A DNA stretch of 24,829 nt. Source: Alphaproteobacteria bacterium UBA6347. Its GTDB lineage: Bacteria > Pseudomonadota > Alphaproteobacteria > CAAGCB01 > CAG-977. Below the pieces are notes generated by a model. The model searched no databases, was not told the origin of the DNA, and worked only from the letters and a program-made list of their open reading frames with translations. Each line of letters begins with the position of its first letter. Positions within the stretch are counted from its first letter, which is position 1. This document shows, one piece after another, positions 15,451 through 23,665 of the stretch. Location: assembly GCA_002440235.1 (NCBI GenBank), contig DJRZ01000044.1, positions 1-24,829 on the forward strand, written 5' to 3'. The position numbers and the translations under genes were made by a program.

Positions 15451-16808
15451 TATTTTCCCCCCGCCGCTTTGCAGATGTAGTTTTCGTATTTCAGCAACTG
15501 GTATTTCTGTTTGACCAGATCCTTTTTGCCGGCGTTTTCGGAACGCGCGGCTTCCAGCAAATCCGTCAGATCCGACTTGCCGACCGCGTAGCGTTCGCGG
15601 TGGTACGCGGTGACGTCCGCTTTGTTCAGGACGCTTGCCCGCGTGTTCGCGTATGTTTCGCGCGTTTTTTCATAGGCGAACGCGTAGTACGACAGTTCGT
15701 TCAGCGCCTGCGTCAGCGCGTCTTTGAAATCGATCAGCGCGATTTGATAGTCGGCTTCGGATATTTTGACGTTGTTTTTAACGCGGTTCCAGTCCAAAAA
15801 CGGCAGGTTCAAAGACACGCTGCCCAGCAGATAGGGAAAGTCGAACGTGGATTTCGCGTGCTGCGACGACGAACCGACCGCGCCTTTCAGCGAAATCGAC
15901 GGATACCAGTTTTTTTCTTCGGCTTTCATGGACGAAAACGCTTTTTTCAAGCGGTATTGCGCCGCCGCCAGATCGGGACGGTTCGCCAAAACCGCGACGG
16001 GCGCGTCCAGATTCAGCGCCAGCGGCTTTTGCGCCAAAATCGACCCGAAACGCAGGTCGAGTTCGTCCGTCGGCTTTAAATTCAGGACGTTGCGCAGACT
16101 TTGTTCCATTTCCTTGTACTGCGTTTGCGCGTCAAGCAGGGCGTTTTCTTCGGAAATCAGGCTTTGACGCGCCTGAGCGACCTCCAGCCGGTCGATCTTG
16201 CCGCCGTTGAACCGTTCTTCGGCGATGTTCAGAATTTCACGGTAGGCGGCGACGTTGCGTTTCGACAGATTGATCGTGTCGCGCAGATATTCCAGATTGA
16301 AATACAGGTCGACGACGCTGTTGACCAAAGCCAGCTTCGCGCTGTCGCGGTCTTGGACCGTCGCGTTCAGTTCGAATTCCTGCGCGTCGCGGGCGTCGCC
16401 GATTTTGCCGTACAGATCCAGTTCGTAGTTCAGCGCCAGTTCGCCCGAAAAGTTGTTCGTCGAATCCTTTCCTTTGTTTAGCTTTTTCTGCGACGACGCG
16501 CCCAGGGACGCCGTCATCGTCGGGAACAGGTCGGACTGTTTCAGGTTCAGGGAATACAGTTCCTTTTGAATGTTCAGCGCGGCTTTCAGATAGTCGGGAT
16601 TGTTGGCGATCGCCAGTTCGACCAGACGGTTCAGGTCGCCGTTGCCGTATTCCGTCCACCATTCGCGGTTCGCGGGGTATTTTTGCCGGATTTCCCGCGT
16701 GTAGTTCAATTCCGTTTTCAGATCGGGGACGTCGTATTTGCCCGAAACGCACCCTGTCATTAAAACGGTGGTCGTCAGTAAAATGGAAACAAAAGCGTTC
16801 TTTTTCAT
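15447..16808 (-). CDS. Outer-membrane efflux lipoprotein, NodT/TolC family
   Basis: Outer-membrane channel subunit for the MacAB pump encoded just upstream. The 453-aa product begins with a lipoprotein signal peptide, MKKNAFVSILL through the lipobox LMTGC, with acylation expected at Cys20. Two outer-membrane-efflux repeats follow, rich in long coiled-coil helices. Characteristic elements are NRPDLAAAQYRLKKAF in the second repeat and AALNIQKELYSLNLKQSD in the first. Length and lipidation fit the NodT/OprM type rather than E. coli TolC. The ATG at 16808 lies one base after the macB stop (TGA-C-ATG), so translation is probably coupled; no strong separate ribosome binding site is visible. An in-frame start eight codons upstream would spoil the signal peptide. 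It ends against the EF-hand gene with no room for a terminator. Confidence 0.95.
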   Translation of the reverse strand: MKKNAFVSILLTTTVLMTGCVSGKYDVPDLKTELNYTREIRQKYPANREWWTEYGNGDLNRLVELAIANNPDYLKAALNIQKELYSLNLKQSDLFPTMTASLGASSQKKLNKGKDSTNNFSGELALNYELDLYGKIGDARDAQEFELNATVQDRDSAKLALVNSVVDLYFNLEYLRDTINLSKRNVAAYREILNIAEERFNGGKIDRLEVAQARQSLISEENALLDAQTQYKEMEQSLRNVLNLKPTDELDLRFGSILAQKPLALNLDAPVAVLANRPDLAAAQYRLKKAFSSMKAEEKNWYPSISLKGAVGSSSQHAKSTFDFPYLLGSVSLNLPFLDWNRVKNNVKISEADYQIALIDFKDALTQALNELSYYAFAYEKTRETYANTRASVLNKADVTAYHRERYAVGKSDLTDLLEAARSENAGKKDLVKQKYQLLKYENYICKAAGGKY

Positions 16809-16809
16809 G

Positions 16810-18750
16810 TCATTCACTCGCCAATGCGTCAATGGGGTTCAGGTTCGAGGCGTTCTTGGCGGGCATGTACCCGAACAAGATGCCGATGGAAGAAGAGCAC
16901 GTCAGCGCCAGAACAATGGACGCGGTTGAAAAATCCATGCCGAAATTCGACGCGAACGTGTTGACCAGCGCGCCCAAAATCAGGGAAGCCGACACGCCCA
17001 GCGCGCCGCCGACGACGCAAATCAGGACGGATTCGATCAGAAACTGCAACAGAATGTCGCGCTGTTTCGCGCCGATCGCCATGCGGATTCCGATTTCGCG
17101 CGTGCGTTCCGTGACCGAAACCAGCATGATGTTCATCACGCCGATGCCGCCGACGATCAGGGAAATGACCGCGATGCTGGCGATCAGCAGACGCATGGTT
17201 TGCGTCGTGCTTTCGATCGTTTGCTTGATGCTGTCCGTATTGATCATAAAAAAGTCTTTTTTGCCGTGGCGGACGGTCAAGATGTTTTCGATGCTGTCTT
17301 CGGCGACCTGCGATTTGACGTCGTCGCTGATGCGCACGGTGATCGAATTGATGTCCTTGCCGCCCGTGACCTTGTACATCGCGGTCGTGTAGGGCACCCA
17401 CAGGTTCATGCTTTCCGACATCGGACCGGGGGAGTTGTCCTTTTCCGTCATGCCGATGATTTTCAGCGGCTTTTTGTTGAAAATCAAAACCTTGCCGATC
17501 GGATTCGGATCGTCGGCGAACAATTCCTTGCGCGTGTTGTCGTCGATGACGACGACGGAATCGGCGTGCTTGACCTCGTCCGCGGAAAACGTCCGTCCTT
17601 TTGCTATTTTTTTGCCCTTGACGTCGAAATAGACGCGGTCGACGCCGCGCAGGGACGCCGTGACGGATTCCCCCGTGTACACCAAAGTGCCGCTGGTCGA
17701 CACGTTCGGGCTGGCGTTGTCGATGAAGCTTTGACGCGCCAGAAATTCGGAATCGCTGATTTTCAGCGTTCTGACGCGGGCGGAATGGCGGTCGCCGAAT
17801 CCTTTCCCCGGCAAGATGTCGATCGTGTTCGTTCCCATCGAACTGATGCGTTCCATGATTTTGGCTTGGGACGCGTTGCCCAGCGCGACGACCGACACGA
17901 CCGACGCGATGCCGATGATGATGCCCAGCATGGTCAAAAGGGAACGCATTTTGTTCGCCAGAATGGAATGCACCGACATGGCGGACGATTCGGTGAAGCT
18001 GTAACGGAATTCCGCCAGACGGCTGCGTTTCACCTTCTGTCCGGCGTCGGTCAGTTCGTGAAAATCGCTTTGCTTTCGGGTGTCGGCGATGACGCGCCCG
18101 TCCTTGATTTCGATGACGCGGTCGGCTTGGGCGGCGATGTGCGCGTCGTGCGTGACCATGACGATCGTGTGTCCGCGGCGGTGCAGCTGTTTGATGATTT
18201 CCATGACGGTTTCGCCGCTTTTGGAATCCAGCGCGCCCGTCGGTTCGTCCGCCAGAATGATCTCGCCGCCGTTCATCAGCGCGCGCGCGATGCTGACGCG
18301 CTGCTGCTGACCGCCCGACAGCTGGTTCGGTTTGTTGCCCAAACGGTCGCCCAGATCCAGTCCCCGCAGCAATTCCTCGGCGCGCGAAACGCGTTCGGCT
18401 TTGCCGACGCCGGAATAGACGGCGGGCAGGGCGGCGTTTTCCACCGCGTCCAAGTTCGATAAAAGGTTGTAGCGCTGAAAAATGAACCCGAACGTCCTGC
18501 ACCGCAAAGCCGCCTGTTCGTCCTTTGTCATGCGGGCGACTTCGACGCCGTTGATTTTATACGATCCCGACGTCGGAACGTCCAGACACCCGATGATGTT
18601 CATCAGCGTCGATTTGCCCGAACCCGACTGCCCGATGATGGCGACGAAATCGCCCTTTTCGACGGCGAAGTCGACGTCCTTTAAAACATGGGTGCGGTTG
18701 CCTTCCTGTCCGAAGTATTTGTTGATGCCGGATAGTTCGATGATGTTCAT
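16810..18750 (-). CDS. macB: MacB-type ABC transporter, ATP-binding and permease protein
   Basis: Inner-membrane ATPase of a tripartite efflux pump, in other bacteria exporting macrolides, heme precursors, enterotoxin or peptides. The 646-aa product fuses an N-terminal ABC domain to a MacB periplasmic core plus FtsX permease. Visible motifs are Walker A GQSGSGKST at 40-48, the Q-loop near Gln92, signature LSGGQQQ at 144-150, Walker B ILADEP at 165-170 and switch His201. The first membrane helix is at about 266-290, followed by the large periplasmic domain and three C-terminal helices. Length agrees closely with E. coli MacB (648 aa). The ATG at 18750 is set by GGAGGA at 18758-18763, which lies within the last codons of macA; the macA stop is one base upstream. 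A longer in-frame extension lacks support. The export substrate cannot be inferred. Confidence 0.97.
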   Translation of the reverse strand: MNIIELSGINKYFGQEGNRTHVLKDVDFAVEKGDFVAIIGQSGSGKSTLMNIIGCLDVPTSGSYKINGVEVARMTKDEQAALRCRTFGFIFQRYNLLSNLDAVENAALPAVYSGVGKAERVSRAEELLRGLDLGDRLGNKPNQLSGGQQQRVSIARALMNGGEIILADEPTGALDSKSGETVMEIIKQLHRRGHTIVMVTHDAHIAAQADRVIEIKDGRVIADTRKQSDFHELTDAGQKVKRSRLAEFRYSFTESSAMSVHSILANKMRSLLTMLGIIIGIASVVSVVALGNASQAKIMERISSMGTNTIDILPGKGFGDRHSARVRTLKISDSEFLARQSFIDNASPNVSTSGTLVYTGESVTASLRGVDRVYFDVKGKKIAKGRTFSADEVKHADSVVVIDDNTRKELFADDPNPIGKVLIFNKKPLKIIGMTEKDNSPGPMSESMNLWVPYTTAMYKVTGGKDINSITVRISDDVKSQVAEDSIENILTVRHGKKDFFMINTDSIKQTIESTTQTMRLLIASIAVISLIVGGIGVMNIMLVSVTERTREIGIRMAIGAKQRDILLQFLIESVLICVVGGALGVSASLILGALVNTFASNFGMDFSTASIVLALTCSSSIGILFGYMPAKNASNLNPIDALASE

Positions 18751-18751
18751 C

Positions 18752-19921
18752 TCAGAATCCTCCGGGGCGTTTGAACTTGTCTTTTTTGCCGGCGACTTCG
18801 GCGGCGGAAAGTTTCGCGATGACGACGGTTTCGCCTTCGGACACGCCGTTCGCGACGGCGATTTCGACGCCGTCGGACAGTCCCGTTTCGATGAACCGCT
18901 TTTCAACGGAGCCCTGCGGCGTCAGAACGTCGACGTAGCTTTTGCCGCCGTCTTTTTTGACCGCCAGAACGGGGACGGACAGGACGTCTTTGTCCGCGTC
19001 GACGTAAATGACGTTTTGCGTCGTCATGCCGATGCGCAAAGCCCCGTCGTCGTTCGGGACGACCAGTCTGCCGTAATAGTAGATCGCTTCGCTGGAACCG
19101 ACGACCTCGGTGTATTCGCCGTTGGTCAGCAGAGTCAGCCCCGGATCGATGGATTTCAGCGTCGTTTCGTAAATCCGGTCGGGATTGCTTAAAACGGTGT
19201 AGGTGACGCGCGCGCCCGTTTTAATGTTGCCGATGTCGCCTTCGGAAATTTCAATCAGGATTTCCATTTTCGACAGATCCGCGATTTGAACGATGGTCGG
19301 CGTGTTCATGTTGGCGTTGACCGTCTGCCCTTTTTTGACGGGAACGGAAACGATGATGCCGTCCAGCGGCGCCGTGATTTTCGTGTAGCCCAAGTTTGTT
19401 TGCGCCGTGTTCAGCGCCAGTTCCGTTTCGGAAATGGACGCTTCCAGCTCCGTTACTTTGGCTTTGGCGGCTTCGTACGCGTCGTTGGCGTTTTCCAGAT
19501 CCTCTTCGCTGGCGGCGTCGCGCTGACGCAGACGCTGCGCGCGGGCGTATTGCTTTTCCGCGATTTTATGCGATATTTTCGCGGCGTCGAGCTGCGCCTT
19601 CAGACTGGTCAGCTTGGCTTTGGTGCTGTTCACGTCGTTTTCCTGCGTCGTCGAGTCGATTTGCGCGATCAAGGCGCCTTTTTTGATTTTCTGACCGACC
19701 TTGACGGGCAGGTTTTCGATCTTTCCCGACGTCTGCGCGCCGACGGTGACCAGTTCGATCGCCTTGACTTCGCCCGTGGCGTTGACGACCTTTTCGATGT
19801 TTTTGCGCGACACGCGTTCCGTGATGTAGGAAGCGGGCTCCTCTTTGAAAAAGGAATCGTAGCCGGCAAAGGCGGCGCCCGCGGCGACCATGGTGAAAAT
19901 CAAGGCTTTTTTCGTGAACAT
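18752..19921 (-). CDS. macA: MacA-type periplasmic adaptor (membrane fusion protein)
   Basis: Periplasmic adaptor that links MacB to the outer-membrane channel and stimulates its ATPase. The 389-aa product has an N-terminal anchor helix (about 5-22) with no lipobox. A barrel-sandwich/lipoyl half-domain follows, with VNATGEVKA near 46-54 and VKVGQKIKKGALIAQIDS. Next come a long alpha-hairpin (about 80-165) rich in Ala, Lys and Glu, the second lipoyl half with ITAPLDGIIVS, beta-barrel and membrane-proximal domains. The ATG at 19921 has an AAGGAG ribosome binding site seven bases upstream. elbB lies 78 bp upstream on the same strand, and I see no clear promoter or terminator between them, so elbB and the pump may share a transcript. 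Family assignment is secure. Confidence 0.96.
   Translation of the reverse strand: MFTKKALIFTMVAAGAAFAGYDSFFKEEPASYITERVSRKNIEKVVNATGEVKAIELVTVGAQTSGKIENLPVKVGQKIKKGALIAQIDSTTQENDVNSTKAKLTSLKAQLDAAKISHKIAEKQYARAQRLRQRDAASEEDLENANDAYEAAKAKVTELEASISETELALNTAQTNLGYTKITAPLDGIIVSVPVKKGQTVNANMNTPTIVQIADLSKMEILIEISEGDIGNIKTGARVTYTVLSNPDRIYETTLKSIDPGLTLLTNGEYTEVVGSSEAIYYYGRLVVPNDDGALRIGMTTQNVIYVDADKDVLSVPVLAVKKDGGKSYVDVLTPQGSVEKRFIETGLSDGVEIAVANGVSEGETVVIAKLSAAEVAGKKDKFKRPGGF
18758..18763 (-). promoter_or_regulatory. Ribosome binding site that fixes the macB start
   Basis: GGAGGA on the - strand, embedded in the end of macA, is followed by a 7-nt spacer that includes the macA stop and then ATG at 18750. 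It rules out the much longer in-frame extension as the main start. Confidence 0.85.
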
Positions 19922-19999
19922 GTAAAAACTCCTTTTTCCGATCGAAACAAAGGGATAAACGGTCGAAATTCAAAAAACTTGCGCGGTTTTCGAAAAAAA

Positions 20000-20659
20000 T
20001 CACGCGTTCAGCATCGCCATCAGATCGCGGACGGCGTTCGACGCGCTTTGCGCGACGTCTTTCAGCGTTTTGTCCAGCATGTAGCAGGGCGTCGTGATGA
20101 TTTTGTTTTTGCGGTCGACGCACACCTGCGCGGCGGAACAGATCTCGGGGATTCCGCCCATGGCTTTGATCGCCATGCCCGTTTCGGGGTCGTTGCCGAC
20201 CGTGACGGTCACGCCCTTTAACACACGGGCGATCAGGACGGGGGCGATGCAGAGGGCGACGATCGGTTTGTTCGCCGCGTGCGTTTCCCGTATCACGCGT
20301 TCGACGTCGGGATTGACGGCGCAGTCTTTGCCGCGTCGCGCGAAATCGCACAGGTTCAAAACGGCGCCCATGCCGCCCGGAAACAGAACGGCGTCGTAGT
20401 CGTCGACCTTGAACGAACGCAGCAGGGAAATGTCGCCGCGCGCGATTCTGGCGGATTCGGCGGGCATGCGGCGGATTTCGTTCGCGGGCTGCTTCGTCGC
20501 GTGGTTCATCACGACGCTTTGTTCGCCTTCGGGCGCGAAGCAGTGGTAGCTGCCGCCCTGCTGTTCGATCGCCAGCATGGCGGTGACGGCTTCGTGGATT
20601 TCGGAACCGTCCATGACGCCGCACCCCGACAGGACGACGGCGATTTTTTTTATGTTCAT
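20000..20659 (-). CDS. elbB: ElbB/DJ-1-like isoprenoid-biosynthesis-associated protein (glyoxalase III-like)
   Basis: Cytoplasmic class I glutamine amidotransferase-like (DJ-1/PfpI) protein of 219 aa, about the length of E. coli ElbB (217 aa). E. coli ElbB has been linked to isoprenoid production and to weak glyoxalase activity. The family hallmarks are AVVLSGCGVMDGSEIHE at the start, FPGGMGAVLNLCDFA (93-107), and the nucleophile elbow with Cys137 in PIVALCIAPVLIA. The ATG at 20659 is preceded by GAGGAG at a 6-nt spacer, which excludes a longer in-frame extension of 29 codons. It is divergent from thrC and upstream of macA on the same strand. The molecular function of the family remains poorly settled. 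Confidence 0.94.
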   Translation of the reverse strand: MNIKKIAVVLSGCGVMDGSEIHEAVTAMLAIEQQGGSYHCFAPEGEQSVVMNHATKQPANEIRRMPAESARIARGDISLLRSFKVDDYDAVLFPGGMGAVLNLCDFARRGKDCAVNPDVERVIRETHAANKPIVALCIAPVLIARVLKGVTVTVGNDPETGMAIKAMGGIPEICSAAQVCVDRKNKIITTPCYMLDKTLKDVAQSASNAVRDLMAMLNA

Positions 20660-20760
20660 GTGCAACTCCTCACACCGCGGAAAATCTTTGGTGTTGTAAT
20701 TATAGGGATAAGTTGTATTTATATACGACAATCGTAAGGCATTCAAGAACGGAGAAAGCT
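20660..20760. promoter_or_regulatory. AT-rich divergent promoter region elbB/thrC
   Basis: This 101-bp gap is markedly AT-rich. On the - strand a perfect TATAAT (20699-20704) sits 40 bp before the elbB start, although a matching -35 box at 16-18 bp is missing. On the + strand TTGTAA at 20694 and TTGTAT at 20713 are weak -35 candidates for thrC. A loose dyad, TTGT at 20713-20716 and ACAA at 20728-20731, surrounds TTTATATA and could be an operator. I see no leader peptide or attenuator for thrC. Confidence 0.5.
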
Positions 20761-20763
20761 TTG
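20751..20763 (+). promoter_or_regulatory. Ribosome binding site and TTG start of thrC
   Basis: GGAG at 20751-20754 is six bases before TTG at 20761. The peptide from this TTG begins MKYVSTRG, the usual N-terminus of threonine synthase. An ATG further upstream would add a 16-residue extension unlike the family. Confidence 0.85.
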
Positions 20764-22155
20764 AAATACGTCAGTACGCGGGGAAACGCCCCCGCAATCG
20801 GATTTGAAGACGTGCTGCTGGCGGGGTTGGCGCCCGACGGCGGATTGTATGTTCCCGAAAGCTATCCGCGGTTTTCCGCGGAAAAAATGCGCGAAATGCG
20901 GTCGCTGAGCTACGCCGAACTGGCGGCGGAAGTCATGGCGCCCTTTACCGAAGGGTGTCTGGACAAAGCCGATTTGCTGGAAATCGCCGGACAGGCTTAC
21001 GGCGGGTTTTCGCACGCCGCCGTCGCGCCGCTGAAACAAATCAAGGACGGGCTGTGGGTGATGGAGCTGTTCTACGGTCCGACGCTGGCGTTCAAGGATT
21101 ACGCGCTGCAAATCGTCGGGCGCATGTTCGACGTCGTTCTGAAACGGACGAACCGCCGCATCACGATCGTCGGGGCGACGTCGGGCGATACGGGATCCGC
21201 CGCGATCGAAGCGTGCAAGGGGTGCGAAAATCTGGACATTTTCATTTTGCACCCCTACAACCGCGTGTCCGAAGTCCAGCGCCGCCAGATGACGACGACC
21301 ATCGCGCCGAACGTCTTTAACATCGCGCTGGAAGGCACGTTCGACGACTGCCAGTCGATCGTCAAGGCTCTGTTCGCCGACGAAGCGTTCCGCCGCGCGC
21401 ACAACCTGTCCGCCGTCAATTCGATCAACTGGGCGCGCATCATGGCGCAGGTCGTGTACTATTTCCGCGCCGCGCTGGCTTTGGGCGCGCCCGACCGCGA
21501 CGTGTCGTTCGCCGTGCCGACGGGAAACTTCGGCAACATTTTCGCGGGCTACGTCGCGGCGCAGATGGGCTTGCCCGTCAAAAAACTGATTTTGGGGTCG
21601 AACGAAAACGACATTCTGCCCAGATTTCTGGAAACAGGCACGATGGAAAAACGCGACGTCAAGCCGTCCATCAGCCCGTCAATGGATATTCAGGTATCGT
21701 CGAATTTCGAACGCCTGCTGTTCGAAATGCAGGACCGCGACGCGCGCGAGGTCGCCCGTCTGATGGACAGTTTCAAATACGAAAAGGTCTATTCCGTTTC
21801 CGCGGACGTTTTGAAAAAAATCAGGGCGTCGTTCGACGGATTGCGCTGCACCGACGCCGATACGAAGGCGGAAATCGGCAGGATTTACAAACTGTCGGGC
21901 GAAATCGCCGATCCGCATTCGGCGATCGGTTTCGCCGCCGCCGAACGGTTTTGCGAAAAGGAAACGCCCTGCGTCGTTCTGGCGACCGCGCACCCCGCGA
22001 AATTTCCTCTGCCCGTGCACGAAGCGACCGGCGTGACGCCTTCTCTTCCGCCGCGGCTGTCCGATCTGATGACGCGGCGCGAAAGCTTCACCGTTTTGCC
22101 CAACAGGCAGGATTCCATCAAATATTTCATCGAAACTTCGGCAAGAAAGGGGTGA
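20761..22155 (+). CDS. thrC: Threonine synthase
   Basis: Pyridoxal-phosphate enzyme converting O-phosphohomoserine to threonine, the last step of threonine synthesis. The 464-aa product opens with KYVSTRG and has the PLP-binding Lys112 in GPTLAFKDYALQ. The phosphate-binding VGATSGDTGSAA stretch follows at about 138-149, then the VNSINWARIMAQ and VPTGNFGNIFAGY segments. Length is normal for the proteobacterial type with the N-terminal Thr_synth_N domain. The start is a TTG with a good ribosome binding site, which may lower translation. An M16 peptidase starts four bases after its stop (TGA-CGC-ATG), a neighbour arrangement common in Alphaproteobacteria. Identification is secure. Confidence 0.97.
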   Translation: MKYVSTRGNAPAIGFEDVLLAGLAPDGGLYVPESYPRFSAEKMREMRSLSYAELAAEVMAPFTEGCLDKADLLEIAGQAYGGFSHAAVAPLKQIKDGLWVMELFYGPTLAFKDYALQIVGRMFDVVLKRTNRRITIVGATSGDTGSAAIEACKGCENLDIFILHPYNRVSEVQRRQMTTTIAPNVFNIALEGTFDDCQSIVKALFADEAFRRAHNLSAVNSINWARIMAQVVYYFRAALALGAPDRDVSFAVPTGNFGNIFAGYVAAQMGLPVKKLILGSNENDILPRFLETGTMEKRDVKPSISPSMDIQVSSNFERLLFEMQDRDAREVARLMDSFKYEKVYSVSADVLKKIRASFDGLRCTDADTKAEIGRIYKLSGEIADPHSAIGFAAAERFCEKETPCVVLATAHPAKFPLPVHEATGVTPSLPPRLSDLMTRRESFTVLPNRQDSIKYFIETSARKG

Positions 22156-22158
22156 CGC

Positions 22159-23415
22159 ATGACGGCTGAAACAACGACTTTGGCGAACGGAATGCGCGTC
22201 GTCACCGACACGATGAGCGAACTGGACACGGTTTCTCTGGGCGTGTGGGTCGGCGTCGGTTCCATGTTCGAACCCGCCGAAATCAACGGCATTTCCCATT
22301 TGCTGGAACATATGGCGTTCAAAGGGACGACCACGCGTTCCGCCCGTCAAATCGCCGAGGAAATCGAAAACGTCGGCGGCTACATCAACGCCTGCACGTC
22401 GCGCGAAACGACGTCGTTCTATATCAAGGTTTTGAAAGAGGACACCGCTCTGGCGGTCGACATTCTGGCGGACATTCTGCAAAATTCGACGTTCGATCCC
22501 GAAGAGTTCGGACGTGAAAAAACGGTCGTTTTGCAGGAAATCAGCCAGTCGATCGACACGCCCGACGACATCGTGTTCGATTATTTCCAGTCCGCCGCCT
22601 TTCCGAACCAGCCCGTCGGACGCCCCGTTCTGGGCAGCGTCGAAACCGTGACGGGGATCAGCCGCGAAACGCTGGATTCGTACATGAAAACGAACTACAC
22701 GCCCAAAAGAATGGTCGCGGCGGCAAGCGGCAACATCGATCACGCCGAATTTACTCGCCTGATTGAAAACGCGTTCGGGAAACTGACTGACAGGCAGGGG
22801 TTGACCGCGCCGGACGCCGTGTACGCCGGCGGCGAATACCGCGAAAACAAATCGCTGGAACAGGTCAATCTGGTGCTGGGCTTCCCCGGCGTTTCGGTGA
22901 CGGGCGACGATTACTACGCCGCGCACGTCCTGTCGACGATTCTGGGCGGCGGCATGTCTTCGCGCCTGTTTCAGGAAATCCGCGAAAAGCGGGGATTGGT
23001 GTATTCGGTCTATTCCTTTAACGCGGCGGCGACGAACGGCGGGCTGTTCGGCGTGTACGCGGGAACGGGCAGAAAAGAGGCGGCGGAGCTGATGCCCGTT
23101 TTGTGCGACGAACTGCAAAAGGTGCGCCTGTCCGTGACCGAAGAGGAGTTCGCGCGCGCCAAAGCCCAGCTGAAAGCGGGCGTTTTGATGGCGCTGGAGC
23201 ACCCGACCGCGCGTTCGGAACAAAACGCGGGGCATTTGCTGACGTTCGGGCGTTTGCTGTCCAAAGAGGAAATTCTGCGCAAAATCGCCGACACGACGAT
23301 GGAGGGCGTGGTTTCTCTGGCGAACGAAATCTTTTCACGGAAACCGACGCTGGCGGGGCTGGGACCCGTCAAACACGTCATGAGCTACGACAAGCTGGTC
23401 GACCGTTTGAAATAG
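22159..23415 (+). CDS. M16 family zinc peptidase (processing-peptidase-like)
   Basis: Pitrilysin-family metallopeptidase related to the mitochondrial processing peptidase beta subunit. In Alphaproteobacteria the gene is typically next to thrC, often annotated pepR or mpp. The 418-aa product has the inverted zinc motif HLLEH at 47-51 and the third ligand Glu127 in LQEIS, about 75 residues on, as expected. The second half carries the inactive-domain GGGMSSRLFQEIREKRGLVYS stretch with the Arg/Tyr pair that binds substrate. Length is normal. The ATG follows GGGGTGACGC, so translation is likely coupled to thrC. No signal peptide is seen, so it is probably cytoplasmic. Family is certain; substrates are unknown. 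Confidence 0.95.
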   Translation: MTAETTTLANGMRVVTDTMSELDTVSLGVWVGVGSMFEPAEINGISHLLEHMAFKGTTTRSARQIAEEIENVGGYINACTSRETTSFYIKVLKEDTALAVDILADILQNSTFDPEEFGREKTVVLQEISQSIDTPDDIVFDYFQSAAFPNQPVGRPVLGSVETVTGISRETLDSYMKTNYTPKRMVAAASGNIDHAEFTRLIENAFGKLTDRQGLTAPDAVYAGGEYRENKSLEQVNLVLGFPGVSVTGDDYYAAHVLSTILGGGMSSRLFQEIREKRGLVYSVYSFNAAATNGGLFGVYAGTGRKEAAELMPVLCDELQKVRLSVTEEEFARAKAQLKAGVLMALEHPTARSEQNAGHLLTFGRLLSKEEILRKIADTTMEGVVSLANEIFSRKPTLAGLGPVKHVMSYDKLVDRLK

Positions 23416-23424
23416 GAAGAAGCC

Positions 23425-23607
23425 ATGGAAAAGGACGACGAGATTTTATTGCAGATCTTCGCCGTCGGCAACGCGGTGAAAGTCGTCGCCGTTCACGCCG
23501 CGACGGGGACGGAAGTCAGCTTCGCCGCGCCGAGAAACACGCCGGCGCCGGCTTTGAAAACGCTGGCGCGCGCCAAGCTGGAATACGTTTTGAAGAAAAA
23601 CGGTTAG
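23425..23607 (+). CDS. Small conserved protein, DUF6898-like
   Basis: A 60-aa protein with the pattern 'GNAVKVVAVHAATGTEVSF' and a C-terminal 'LARAKLEYVLKK' helix. From memory this agrees with DUF6898, a small alphaproteobacterial family of unknown function found next to M16-peptidase genes. No signal peptide, membrane segment or cysteine. The ATG at 23425 has GGAAG upstream and starts nine bases after the M16 stop, so it is probably the third gene of the thrC operon. Expected to be cytoplasmic. The coding call is well supported by spacing; the family name is unverified. Confidence 0.78.
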   Translation: MEKDDEILLQIFAVGNAVKVVAVHAATGTEVSFAAPRNTPAPALKTLARAKLEYVLKKNG

Positions 23608-23633
23608 CAAACGCTTTCAAAGTGTGGTAGAAA
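23604..23633 (+). promoter_or_regulatory. Weak candidate promoter of rpiB
   Basis: TTAGCA at 23604-23609 and TAGAAA at 23628-23633 with an 18-bp spacer each match consensus at four of six positions. They overlap the stop codon of the preceding small gene and lie about 32 bp before the rpiB ATG. rpiB could instead be read from the thrC operon. Confidence 0.3.
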
Positions 23634-23665
23634 ATCGAAAAAATCTTTTTGAAAGGATACTGTCT

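Noticed and set aside
19922..19999. Terminator or promoter between elbB and macA
   Set aside because: There is only a 5-bp AAAAC/GTTTT pairing beside T runs and no convincing -35/-10 pair, so I could not support either.
20713..20731. TTGT-N11-ACAA dyad as a firm operator
   Set aside because: Only the outer four bases pair in an AT-rich stretch, which is easily expected by chance. It is noted in the intergenic entry only.
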